Positions 36,634 to 45,705 of a DNA stretch of 64,000 bases are shown here, one piece after another. Positions within the stretch are counted from its first letter, which is position 1. Each line of letters starts with the position of its first letter. The position numbers and the translations under genes were made by a program. The notes below the pieces were generated by a model, which saw only the letters and a program-made list of their open reading frames with translations, searched no databases and was not told where the DNA came from. Source of the stretch: PALSA-1004 sp963829085 (lineage in GTDB: Bacteria > Pseudomonadota > Gammaproteobacteria > Burkholderiales > SG8-41); NCBI GenBank assembly GCA_963829085.1, contig CAWHHJ010000027.1, forward strand, positions 29,588-93,587. Direction: 5' to 3'.

Positions 36634-38179
36634 GTGCCCTTTGAAGACTTATTGAAGCAGTTGCACGAACGCACCAGCGCCGTGCTTGAAATGGGCGGCG
36701 CCGAGAAGCTCGCCAAACGCAAAGCGGAAGGCCACCTCAACGCGCGCGAGCGCATTGATTACCTGATCGACGAAGGCAGCTTCATCGAGTCCGGCTGTTT
36801 GCTGTCGGCATCCGACCCGAAGTCCGGCACAAGACGCCAGCCGACGGCAAGATCGCGGGCTTCGCACGCATCGACGGCCGCGAGGTGCGCGCTCGTCTCG
36901 AACGATTTCACCGTGCTCGGCGCGTCATCGTCCGTCATCAACATGAAGAAGATCAAGCACGTCAAGCAGGTCGCGGCGAAGCGCGGGCATGCCGCTCGAT
37001 CCTGCTTGGCGAATCGAGCGGCGCGCGCATGCCCGACCGCATGGGCGCCGCCGGACGCGCGATCATCGCGCAGGATGCGACCGAGTATCAGCGGTTGCGC
37101 GAGACGCCCTGGGTCTCGGCGCTGCTCGGGCGCTGCTACGGTTCATCGACGTGGTACGCCGGCGATGTCCGATTTCGTCGTGATGCGCAAAGGCGCGATT
37201 ATGGCAATCGCGAGTCCGAGCGTAACTTCGATCGCGATCAACCGAGCCGATCGACGCAGAAGAACTCGGTGGCTGGAAACTCCTGCACAGGTGTATCCGG
37301 ACTTGCTGATCTGGCTGTTGATACGGACGAGCAGGCGCTCGACTGCAATCCAGCGGTTCCTGTCTTTTCTGCCGAGCCATCCAATGAAGCGCCGCCTGTT
37401 TAGCCCTGTGCCACCAGGGTCGGACGAGGCGTGTCGCAAGATGCTCGAGATCGTTCCCGAGTCACGCAACAAAGTATATGACGTGCGCAAAGTGATCAAG
37501 GCAATCGCCGACGCCGACTCGACTTTCGAGCTCAAGGAGCGATACGGTAAATCGGTAGCGACAGTGCTCGCGCGCCTCGATGGCCGCAGCGTCGGCTTCA
37601 TCGCGAACAATCCAATGTTCAAGGGCGGTGCGCTCGACGCCGACGCCTGTCAGAAAATTACGAGCTTCATGGTGCTGTGCGACTCGTTCAATGTGCCGCT
37701 CGTGTTTCTGGTCGACGTGCCGGGCTTCCTGATCGGCGTCGAAGGCGAGATGCGCGGCATGCCGGGCAAAGTGATCAACTGGATGAACGCAATGAGCCAG
37801 GTCACCATGCCGAAGATCTCCGTCATCATGCGCAAGAGCTATGGGCAGGCGTACATCAACATGGCCGGCGGACGCGACGCGGACGAAGTCGCGCTGTGGC
37901 CTACCGCGGACCTCGGCTTCATGGACCCGGCGGTCAGCGTCAATGTCCTGCTACGGCGTGCGCGTCAGCAGGATGATCCGGAGCGCTTCAGACAGCTCAA
38001 TGACGAGGTGCAGCGCGATACTTCGGCCTGGGGACTCGCCGAACTCTATGAAGCGCAGACAGTGATCGATCCGCGCGACACGCGCGCATTATCTCATCCG
38101 CACGCTCGACGTGCACCGGCTGCGCCTGAAAAACGGCGTCGGCGAGCATCACCTTCGCAACTGGCCGACGAGTTACTGA
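36634..38179 (+). pseudogene. Acyl-CoA carboxylase carboxyltransferase CT-1, multiply frameshifted in this sequence
   Basis: This is a biotin-dependent acyl-CoA carboxyltransferase of the fused alpha-beta type (about 510 residues in paralog CT-4). The GTG at 36634 gives MPFEDLLKQLHE, parallel to MAFEELLAEYES in CT-4, with GGGAG upstream. Frame changes occur at about 36830, 36890, 36990-37010, 37165, 37230, 37290-37340 and 38085. All motifs survive piecewise: GKIAGFARIDGREV, SNDFTVLGASSS, LLGESSGARMPD, MSDFVVMRKGAIMAI, GGALDADACQKI, VDVPGFLIG, RNWPTSY. The span of 1546 bases is close to the 1536 of intact CT-4. At least five indels I placed are single-base insertions and one a deletion. Real decay or consensus error cannot be separated without reads. 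Confidence 0.85.
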
Positions 38180-38188
38180 CCGAATCGC

Positions 38189-39150
38189 ATGCGGCCACAG
38201 TTGATAGCAGCGGCGATTGCGCTGATCGTTGCGGCGCCGGTGTGCGCGCAAGACTATCCGCAAAAATCCGTGCGCTTCGTCGTGCCGTACGTGCCCGGCG
38301 GCAATACCGATATCTCTTTCGCGTCTGCTGGGCCAAAAGTTGGGAGACGCGTGGGGACAGCAGTTCATCATCGACAACCGGCCCGGCGCCGCCGGCACAC
38401 TCGGCGCGCGAAGCTCGTAGTGCAGGCACCTGCTGACGGCTACACGATCATCATGGGCTCTTCGGCAACATCATCGTCGCCAACAGTCTTTACAAGCGGC
38501 TCAAGTACGAACCACTGAGGGACTTTGCGCCGGTCGCGCTGGTGTCACTGCCGCCGGGCGTGCTCGTCGAGCATCCAGCAGTGCCCGCGCAAAACGTGCG
38601 CGAACTGATCGCGTATGAAAAGCGAATCACGGCAAGCGAATTATGGCTCACCCGGCAGCGGCGCCTGGAATCATCTCTTCTTTGGACTCTTCAACGCGAT
38701 GCCGGCGTCGTCATCACGCATGTTCCGTACAAAGGCATTGCGCCCGCCATAACGGATCTGCTGGGCAACCATGTTCAGCTCGCGATGTCGGCATTTCCGC
38801 CGGCGATGCCGCATATGAAGTCAGGGAAATTACGCGTCCTCGCCGTGACGAGCGCCTGCCCGCTCAGGACTGTTGCCGGACGTGCCGACGATCTCGGAGT
38901 CCGGTCTGCCCGGCTACGAAGCGGCCGGCTGGTTTGGCGTGCTTGTACCCGCGGGAACGCCCAAGCCGGTAGTCGCCAAGCTGAATGCCGGAATCAACCG
39001 CGTGCTCGAGACAGCCGAAGTCAAAGCCAGTCTGGCTGCCGATGGCGCAGAGGCGGCGGGCGGCACGCCGAGCAGATGGCGCAGTCGATGCGCGAAGGTA
39101 TCGCCAAGTGGGGCAAAGTGGTACGCAGTCTCAATCTGAGCGCTGACTAA
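38189..39150 (+). pseudogene. Bug/TctC-type solute-binding receptor 2, multiply frameshifted in this sequence
   Basis: A signal peptide (MRPQLIAAAIALIVAAPVCA) and YPQKSVRFVVPYVPGGNTDIS open a Bug-family receptor. The frame then shifts repeatedly: LLGQKLGDAWGQQFIIDNRPG, PADGYTIIMGSS, VEHPAVPAQNVRELIAYE, ITHVPYKGIAPAITDLLGNH, SESGLPGYEAAGWFGVLVP and EGIAKWGKVVRSL lie in different frames. The span of 962 bases equals that of an intact receptor of about 320 residues, so no large piece is lost. It sits between two carboxyltransferase genes, which suggests a shared substrate. Frameshifts may be sequencing errors. Confidence 0.82.
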
Positions 39151-39172
39151 CGCGCAATCATCAAATCCGCCG

Positions 39173-40702
39173 ATGTCCTTTGAAAATTTACTTGAGGAAC
39201 TTGTCAAGCGCGAGCAGCGGGCGCTTCGCGCATGGTGGGACTGGAGAACTGGCGCGCGCAAAGCGGAAGGTCGGCTGAACGCACGCGAGCGCGTCGAGCG
39301 CCTGTTTGATCCGGAACATTCATCGAGTCCGGCATGCTTGCCGTGTCGAACCGACCCGAAGACCGTCTCACCACGCCCGCAGACGGCAAGGTCGCGGGCT
39401 TTGGCCGCATCAACGGCCGTGAAGCGGCCGTCGTCGCCAATGACTTCACTGTCAAGGGCGCCTCGAGCGCCGCTATCAACATCAAGAAACTGAAGCACAT
39501 GAAGATGGTCGCGAGGAAGCGCGGTATCGCGCTCGTATTCCTCGGTGAATCGACCGGCGCACGCATGCCCGACGTCATGGGCGCTTCCAGCATCGGCTCT
39601 AAAGACGATCCGGTTGAATATCAGCGCATGCGTGAAGTGCCGTGGGCGGCAGCGGTCCTCGGTCACTGCTATGGATCATCGGCCTGGTACGGATCAATGT
39701 CCGACTTTCGCGTGATGCGCAAGGGCGCGATCATGGCAGTGTCGAGTCCGCGTTTGATCTCAATGGCCACCGGCAAAGCAGTCGATGGCGAGGAGCTCGG
39801 CGGCTGGCGCGTACATGCGGAACAAAGCGGTCTCGTCGATCAGGTCGTCGACACCGACGAGCAAGCAATCGAAGCAATCGAAACAATTCCTGTCGTATCT
39901 GCCCAGCCATCACATGGAGGCACCGCCTGAGTATCCGGTGATGTCCGGCTCGGATGATGCCATCAAGGATGTGATGAAGCTTGTGCCCGACGCGAGCAAT
40001 CAGGTGTATGACATGCGCAAGGTGGTCACGTGCATCGTCGACCGCGATTCGATGTTCGAGCTGAAATCGCGCTTTGGAAAAACGATCGTGACAGCACTCG
40101 CGCGGCTGGATGGCAAGTCGATCGGCGTCATCGCCAACAATCCGCTGTACAAGGGTGGCGCCATCGATGCCGACGCCTGCCAGAAGGTACAGAGCTTCAT
40201 GGTGCTTTGCGACTCGTTCAACATCCCGCTCGTGCTGCTCGTCGACCAGCCTGGATTCCTGATCGGTATCGAGGGCGAGCGGCAGGGCGTTACGGGCAAA
40301 GTGATGAACTGGCTCAATGCGATGACCTTGTGCAGCGTGCCGAAGATCTCGATCATCCTGCGCAAGAGCTACGGACTGGCGGTCTCGAATATGGGCGCGG
40401 GTGGCAACGCCGACGAAGTATGTTGCTGGGTAACCGCCGAGGTCAGTTTCATGAAACCGGAGTTCGGCGCAAGAGTTGTGTTCGGCGTTAGTCCCGAGGA
40501 GCCGGGAAAATATCAGCAAGCGGTCGCGAAAATGAACAAGGGCTCGACGCCTTATGACATGGCGGCAATTTACACGGCGCAGAATGTCATCGATCCGCGG
40601 GATACGCGGGAATATTTGAAGCGGACGCTGCAGATTCATCGCATGCGCCTCTCGAATGGTGTTGGGGAGCACCTTATGCGGACGTGGCCGACGAGCTTTT
40701 GA
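39173..40702 (+). pseudogene. Acyl-CoA carboxylase carboxyltransferase CT-2, frameshifted in this sequence
   Basis: This is a paralog of CT-1 and CT-4, starting MSFENLLEELVKRE at ATG 39173. Frame changes occur at about 39230-39250, at about 39318 (the expected GGGA read as GGA, one base missing) and at about 39875 (GAAACAA, one base extra). The N-terminal half carries GKVAGFGRINGREAAVVAND and LGESTGARMPD; the C-terminal half carries GGAIDADACQKV, VDQPGFLIGIEGERQG and the tail MRTWPTSF. The total of 1530 bases is exactly 510 codons, so the net frame is preserved. Carboxyl transfer from biotin carrier to acyl-CoA is the family role. The acyl substrate is unknown. Confidence 0.85.
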
Positions 40703-41337
40703 GGACCGCCGACTCTGCTAAGTCGAGTACGGAGTCACTCGGCGACGGAGCGGTGCTGCTGCGCGGATATGCCGTCAATCAGGCGGCGGTATGCGCTCAA
40801 CTCGTCGAGGCCATCGCTACCCGTGCGCCGTTTCGTTTCATGACGACGCCCGGCGGATTTCGCATGTCGGTAGCGATGACGAACTGCGGTGAGGTCGGCT
40901 GGGTCACGGATCGCACCGGCTATCGCTATGACAGTATCGACCCGGCCACCGATAAAACCTGGCCGCCGATGCCGAATGCATTGACACTGCTCGCGACAAA
41001 CGCTGCTGCGGCGGCTGGATACCGTCGATTCAAGCCCGACTCATGTTTGATCAATCGCTATGAACCGCGTGCGCGGCTGTCCCTGCATCAGGACAAAGAC
41101 GAACGTGATTTCAGCGCGCCCATAGTCTCGCTGGCGCTCGGTTTACCCGCGGTATTTTTGTTCGGCGGACTCAGCCGCAGTGAGCGGCCGCGCCGGTTTC
41201 GCATGTACAGCGGCGACATTGCGGTGTGGGGCGCTGCGTCACGGCTTGCTTACCACGGTGTCGCGCCGCTCGCGGAGGGTGAACACGCGTTGACCGGACG
41301 CTGCCGCATCAACCTGACGTTTCGGCGCGCGCTTTAA
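40684..41337 (+). CDS. alkB: AlkB-type DNA oxidative demethylase
   Basis: AlkB is an Fe(II)/2-oxoglutarate dioxygenase that removes alkyl lesions such as 1-methyladenine from DNA. The 217-residue protein has the metal-binding HxD in LSLHQDKDE, the distal His in LAYHGVAPL, and the 2-oxoglutarate-binding RCRINLTFRRA (the R..NLTFR pattern of E. coli AlkB). TPGGFRMSVAMTNCGEVGW and INRYEPRARLSLHQD also fit. The GTG start at 40684 overlaps the CT-2 end by 19 bases, so it may be translated from the same transcript although unrelated in function. Confidence 0.93.
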   Translation: MADELLRTADSAKSSTESLGDGAVLLRGYAVNQAAVCAQLVEAIATRAPFRFMTTPGGFRMSVAMTNCGEVGWVTDRTGYRYDSIDPATDKTWPPMPNALTLLATNAAAAAGYRRFKPDSCLINRYEPRARLSLHQDKDERDFSAPIVSLALGLPAVFLFGGLSRSERPRRFRMYSGDIAVWGAASRLAYHGVAPLAEGEHALTGRCRINLTFRRAL

Positions 41338-41353
41338 CCGGCGGCGAAGCGGC

Positions 41354-42019
41354 TTATTCGCCAACCTCGAGCGCAGTCATGCGCCAACCGGCACCGTTCT
41401 TCGCAAAGCACGCCCGATACTCGAGTGGGCTGCGGATATGCTCTTCCGGCACGTAGCCTCGCCCTTTCTAGTCTTGAGCTTCACCCACTTCTGCGCGCTC
41501 GTTTTGTCCGCGTCGTCCACTTCCCAGTCGATGACAGCAACGAGGTCATACGATAGTGTTTGCAAGGTTCCTGCATTGGCGCTCGGCGCCGCTTTCATCA
41601 GCGTTTCTTTCGCAATCACTGCCGGCAGCTTCATCCAGCGTGTCTTTATCCGGCCAGCGGTAATACACGTACGGCAGGCAAATTTCGCTGTTTCCCTTTT
41701 CGCTTTTAACGAACACGCCGCCCAGAAACAGCAGTTTACGTAATTCGACCCAAAGCGGACTGCCCGATGACTGCGGTTCCCACAGTTTCCTGAACTCGGC
41801 AACGCCGTCGGTGCCCGAATAATTGCGTATGCCGCGATCGACAATGCCCAAGACGTAGCGTTGATCGCGTTGCTGGAGCGCGGCCAGCAGCCGTGACTTG
41901 AAACGCGGCCACGTGGGGTCGCTCGAACCCTCGTCCACCGGCGTGAGACGTATGTCCTGCCCCGCAGCGCAAGTGGTGAACAAGGCGAGTACGAGCACAT
42001 AAAACGCACGACGGATCAT
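41354..42019 (-). pseudogene. Exported SH3-like protein, frameshifted in this sequence
   Basis: The ATG at 42017-42019 starts a protein with a signal peptide (MIRRAFYVLVLALFTTCAAG). A central region reads RNYSGTDGVAEFRKLWEPQ and CLPYVYYRWPD. Frame shifts at about 41608 and 41447 then join it to TLSYDLVAVIDWEVDDADKTS, KWVKLKTRKG and GYVPEEHIRSPLEYRACFAK, ending WRMTALEVGE. The tail resembles bacterial SH3 domains. The span of 666 bases (222 codons) preserves the net frame. The start overlaps the crotonase stop by one base, so it is the second gene of a leftward pair. Function is not known. Confidence 0.6.
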
Positions 42020-42825
42020 CAGCGGCCCTTGTAGTTTCCGCGCCGCTTTTCGCGGAACGCCGTCAGCGCTTCCTGATGGTCGTCGGTTTTATGGCAGATC
42101 GCCTGAAAGCTCGAGCACACATCGAGATGCTCGGCGAGCGATTGCTGCTGCGCAAGCTTGAGCAGTCGCTTGCAATACCGCACTGCAAGTGGCGGTTTCG
42201 CGGCAATGCTGGTCGCTAACTCACGTGCGCGCGTCAGCAGCGCATCGGGTTCGGTGATTTCGAGCAGAATGCCGAGGGCTTTCGCTTCTTCCGCCTTCAG
42301 CATGCGACCGGTCAGCGCAAGCTCCGCCGCGCGCTGATAGCCGAGCAGACGTTGCAGAAACCATGCGCCGCCGTCGCCGGGGATGATGCCAAGATTCACG
42401 AACGTCTCACCGAACTGAGCCTTCGTCGATCCGATACGGATGTCGCACATGTTCGCGAGATCGAACCCCGCGCCTATTGCGGGTCCATTCACTGCCGCGA
42501 TGATTGGAATATCGGCGTCCTGCATGGCGAGCGGAATGCGTTGTATGCCATGTCGATAATTCTGTTGCAGGATATGCGGCGCTTCTTTTGCGTCCTCGCC
42601 CATCGTCTTGATGTTGCCACCTGCGGAAAACGCGCTTCCGCCGCCGGTCATGATCATGACCGACACTTCGTGATTTGTATTCGCCCATGCAATTGCGTCT
42701 ACGATATCGGACGCGAGTTCCGTACTCGTCAATGCGTTGCGGACATCGTCACGTTGGAACGTGAGCACCGCGACGTTCGCGTCAAGCGATAGCGCGGCGT
42801 CTTTAAGCTGCGGCAGGGCGGACAT
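42019..42825 (-). CDS. Crotonase-family (enoyl-CoA hydratase/isomerase-like) protein 1
   Basis: This 268-residue protein starts at ATG 42823-42825 with GAAGGAAAA upstream; a longer start is not supported. The crotonase fold is clear: RDDVRNALTS, the CoA-binding GGGSAFSAGGNIKTM and the oxyanion-hole NGPAIGAGFDLANMCDIRI, then GIIPGDGGAWFLQRLLG. The two glutamates used by classical enoyl-CoA hydratases are not in place (GAGFDLANMCD and FGETFVNLG instead of GGGCELAMTCD and FGQPE), so a different reaction such as isomerisation or another hydrolase-like step is likely. It is divergent from the biotin-carrier gene. Confidence 0.9.
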   Translation of the reverse strand: MSALPQLKDAALSLDANVAVLTFQRDDVRNALTSTELASDIVDAIAWANTNHEVSVMIMTGGGSAFSAGGNIKTMGEDAKEAPHILQQNYRHGIQRIPLAMQDADIPIIAAVNGPAIGAGFDLANMCDIRIGSTKAQFGETFVNLGIIPGDGGAWFLQRLLGYQRAAELALTGRMLKAEEAKALGILLEITEPDALLTRARELATSIAAKPPLAVRYCKRLLKLAQQQSLAEHLDVCSSFQAICHKTDDHQEALTAFREKRRGNYKGR

Positions 42826-42971
42826 GGAATTTTCCTTCGCGATAACTCGTGCAGCGGCGGCAGCTATGGTAAGCGGTCGCACCCGTGCTTACAACGGCCG
42901 CTGCGTAGGCGATGCTATACTTATGTTGTCGCCCGCCATCGCGCTGACGCAACGATTCAAGGACGCAAGTC

Positions 42972-43193
42972 ATGGCAAAAATCGAAGTCAAATCGGAAAT
43001 CACCGGTACCGTGTGGCAAGTGAAGTCGAAGCCCGGCGATAAAGTCGAAGGCGGCGACACGCTGATTGTCATCGAGTCCATGAAAATGGAAATTCCGGTT
43101 ATCACCGAGGACGGCGGCACGGTCAAAGAGATTCTGGTTAAAGAAAAAGACGCAGTGGCCGAGGGCCAGGTTGTGGCGATCCTCGAGGGCTAG
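42972..43193 (+). CDS. Biotin carboxyl carrier protein, stand-alone mini BCCP
   Basis: This 73-residue protein consists of only a biotinyl domain. The biotin-accepting Lys38 sits in VIESMKMEIPV, and the C-terminal GQVVAILEG closes the barrel. It would be biotinylated by BirA and shuttle carboxyl groups between the biotin carboxylase (47340-48692) and the carboxyltransferases in this region, none of which carries its own carrier domain. The Lys-rich, acidic composition is typical. A TATACT hexamer lies 51 bases upstream without a convincing -35. Its separate, divergent position about 4 kb from the carboxylase gene is unusual. Confidence 0.95.
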   Translation: MAKIEVKSEITGTVWQVKSKPGDKVEGGDTLIVIESMKMEIPVITEDGGTVKEILVKEKDAVAEGQVVAILEG

Positions 43194-43204
43194 CCCTCGA
43201 TCTC

Positions 43205-43933
43205 CTAGTTTTCCGACAGTTCCCGCAGCTTTTTGATCGCCTCGTCACGCGAAGCGCGCACGCGCTCCTCCGCCGCGCGCTGCGCGCGCTCTCCATCGCC
43301 TTCGCGCACCGCTTTAACCAATTCCTGCCAGTGCCGGACCGATTGCCGGCGCCGCACGTCGCTCGCAAGGCCAAGCCGCGAATAACGCAGCGTTTGCTGG
43401 GCGAGCGCTTCGAGAATCGCACGCAAGCGTGCGCTGCGCGAAACCGCTGTCAACGCACGATTGAGCTTGAAGACGCGCTCTACGTACTCATCACTGTGAC
43501 GTGTATCGCGCGCGAGCCGCGCCAGCTCAGCGACCTCCTTCTCGAGCATGGGCAGAACCTTCGCGCGTTGCGGATCTTCGGCAATCGCACGGTCGCGCAA
43601 GCCGTTTAGTGCGCCGCGGATATCGAATATCTCGCGCACCTCCGAAATGCTGAGCTTGGTGATCTGCGCACCCCGCCGGGCAAGGATCGTAACCAGGCCG
43701 TCCTTTTCCATCATGCGCAGCGCTTCGCGCACCGGACCACGGCTTACGCCAAATTCGGCAGCAATCGCCTGTTCCATGATGCGTTGCCCTGGCGCATAGG
43801 TGCCGGCGGTTATGCGGGCTGCAAGCTGACCCGCGATCTGCTCGGACAGCGATAGCATTGGCGCGAGCAAAGCCGGCGGTGCGGCAGTGACCGCCCGCTC
43901 GCCGCGTGTGCGCGTTACTGACATGCGAGGCAT
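43205..43933 (-). CDS. GntR-family transcriptional regulator, FCD (FadR-like) subfamily
   Basis: This 242-residue regulator has an N-terminal winged helix (SLSEQIAGQLAARITAGTYAPG, IAAEFGVSRGPVREALRMMEKDGLV) and an all-helical FCD ligand domain (about residues 100-230) with EIFDIRGALNGL and YSRLGLA...HWQELVKAV. FCD regulators sense small organic acids or acyl-CoAs. The gene ends 11 bases from the biotin-carrier stop and faces the divergent CT-3 gene across a palindrome at 43960-43975, so it may control itself and CT-3. The ATG at 43931-43933 is taken, but later Met or GTG starts are possible. Confidence 0.92.
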   Translation of the reverse strand: MPRMSVTRTRGERAVTAAPPALLAPMLSLSEQIAGQLAARITAGTYAPGQRIMEQAIAAEFGVSRGPVREALRMMEKDGLVTILARRGAQITKLSISEVREIFDIRGALNGLRDRAIAEDPQRAKVLPMLEKEVAELARLARDTRHSDEYVERVFKLNRALTAVSRSARLRAILEALAQQTLRYSRLGLASDVRRRQSVRHWQELVKAVREGDGERAQRAAEERVRASRDEAIKKLRELSEN

Positions 43934-43959
43934 GTCGCTACATTAGTCCGCGCATTGTC

Positions 43960-43975
43960 TGATTGTCAACAATCA
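43960..43975. promoter_or_regulatory. Candidate GntR operator between GntR and CT-3
   Basis: TGATTGTCAACAATCA is a 16-base palindrome with 7-base arms (TGATTGT, ACAATCA) around CA. It contains TTGT..ACAA, similar to the half sites of FadR-subfamily GntR proteins. It lies 27 bases upstream of the GntR start and 90 bases upstream of the CT-3 start, a good place for shared control. Direct binding is inferred only. Confidence 0.6.
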
Positions 43976-44065
43976 CATTGACAACCCGCGACGTCGCGCC
44001 TACGATAATGGCCTCGTTGCGGTTTGCTGTGTGACGCATCCGCACTCACCTTCCCACTAGCTGCC

Positions 44066-45636
44066 ATGACCTGGAGAGCCGAAGCCGACGAGATCCATCG
44101 ACGCCGTTCGCTCGCTGATGCGTGCGGTGGTGCGGAGGCCGTCGCCAAACAACATGCCGCGGGCAAGCTGACCGTCCGCGAGCGCATTACGCGCCTGTTA
44201 GACCCCGGGTCGTTTCGCGAAGTCGGACAGCTCGCTGGCAAAGCAATGTACGACGCGACAGGAGCGTTGACGCGGTTCGAGCCGGCGTCGTACGTCATGG
44301 GCATCGGAAACATCGACGGGCGTCCGGTCGCCGTAGGCGGTGAGGACTACACTATTCGCGCCGGCACGAGCTTCGGCAGCGACCGCCGCAAAGGCGGCCA
44401 GGGTGGTTTCGTCGAAGACCTCGCGTACGAATATCGAATTCCGCTTCTCAACCTCGTGGATGGCACCGGCGGTACCGTCAACACATCGAAACGCAAGGGC
44501 TATACGGTGGTGCCGGGCCACGGACAGGACGGCTTCGAGCGCTCAGTCGATCTCATGGGTATCGTGCCGGTCGTCAGCGCCGTCATGGGAACTTCCGCCG
44601 GCGGGCCGTCGGCGCGCGCAATCCTGTGTCACTGGTCCGTGATGGTCAGAGGACAGTCGCAAATCTTTGCGGCGGGGCCACCGGTCGTCGAGCGCGCCTT
44701 TGGTCATAAGATCAGCAAAGAGGAATTGGGCGGCGCAAAAATCGCCGCGGACGCGGCAGGCACAATTGACAATGTGGCCGAAGATGAAGACGACTGTCTG
44801 CGGCAAATACGGCGCTTCCTGTCGTATCTGCCGCAGAACGTATGGCAACTGCCCCCGGCGGCCGCCACTTCTGATCCGGTTGATCGACGTGAAGATGCGC
44901 TCATCGATATCGTTCCGCGTTCGCAGCGCCAGCCCTACGATATGCGCAAACTCGTCGAGCTGATCGTCGATCGTAATTCACTATTTGAAATACAGCCGGC
45001 TTTCGGTCGCGCGCCTTATCACAAGCTTCGCCCGCATGAACGGCAAGGTCGTTGGTATCGTAGCCAGTAATCCGATGTATCGGCGGCATTGTCGATTACA
45101 AGGCGGCGCGCAAGCAGGGCCATTTCGTCGAACTCTGCGATACGTTCAATATTCCGCTTATCTTTTTTGTGGACATCCCGGGCTTCATGGTGGGACAGGA
45201 GTCCGAAGCCAATGCGGTTTGCGCGAGGGGGTGCGTGCGCGCTATATCGGGCTGCAGGTCACGGTGCCGGTGTTCACGGTGATCGTGCGCAAATGCTATG
45301 GCATGGCCGGCGGCGGCGCGATTGACCGGCGCGGCCTCAATTTCAAGATTGCATGGCCATCGGCGGAGTGGGGATCGTTGCCGCTCGAAGGCGGAGTCAA
45401 GGCGGCGTACCGGCGCGAGATCGAGAGCGCTGCGGATCCGGCGCAGCGCGAGAAGGAGATCGAAGCCGAACTGCGCCAGGTCGACATCACCGTTTCGCAC
45501 TGCGGAAGCATTTGCGGTAGAAGATCTCATAGATCCGCGCGAGACACGCCCCTATTTGTGCCAGTTCATCGATGCTGCCCAGACACGGCTCGCAACACAG
45601 CTCGGGCCTAAATACAAAACGGGCGTGCGGCCGTAA
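44066..45636 (+). pseudogene. Acyl-CoA carboxylase carboxyltransferase CT-3 (divergent paralog), frameshifted in this sequence
   Basis: This is a carboxyltransferase of a different subgroup from CT-1, -2 and -4, starting MTWRAEADEIHRRRSLADA at ATG 44066. The first 330 or so residues read openly (GGAEAVAKQHAAGKLTVRER, RTIRAGTSFGSDRRKGGQGG-type segment, MGTSAGGPSARAI). Frames then change at about 45016 (GCGCCTT, one extra base), 45080 (TATCGGCGG, two bases fewer than expected), 45215 and 45500. GKVVGIVASNPMY, FNIPLIFFVDIPGFMVGQESEAN, VRKCYGMAGGGAIDRRGLNFK and VEDLIDPRETRPYLCQFIDA are all preserved. Length of 1571 bases is near that expected. It is probably controlled by the divergent GntR. Confidence 0.82.
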
Positions 45637-45705
45637 TGTGCATGGCGTGCTCGAGCAAACATCTCGCGCTGAATCGCGATAACGGGATTCATACGGAGTA
45701 TTGCA

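Noticed and set aside
41438..41743. A plus-strand open frame across the SH3-like gene.
   Set aside because: It runs antisense to a better-supported protein with signal peptide and matches no family.
36634..45636. A mobile element or phage as cause of the broken genes.
   Set aside because: No transposase, integrase, terminal repeats or target duplications were seen; breaks are single-base shifts.
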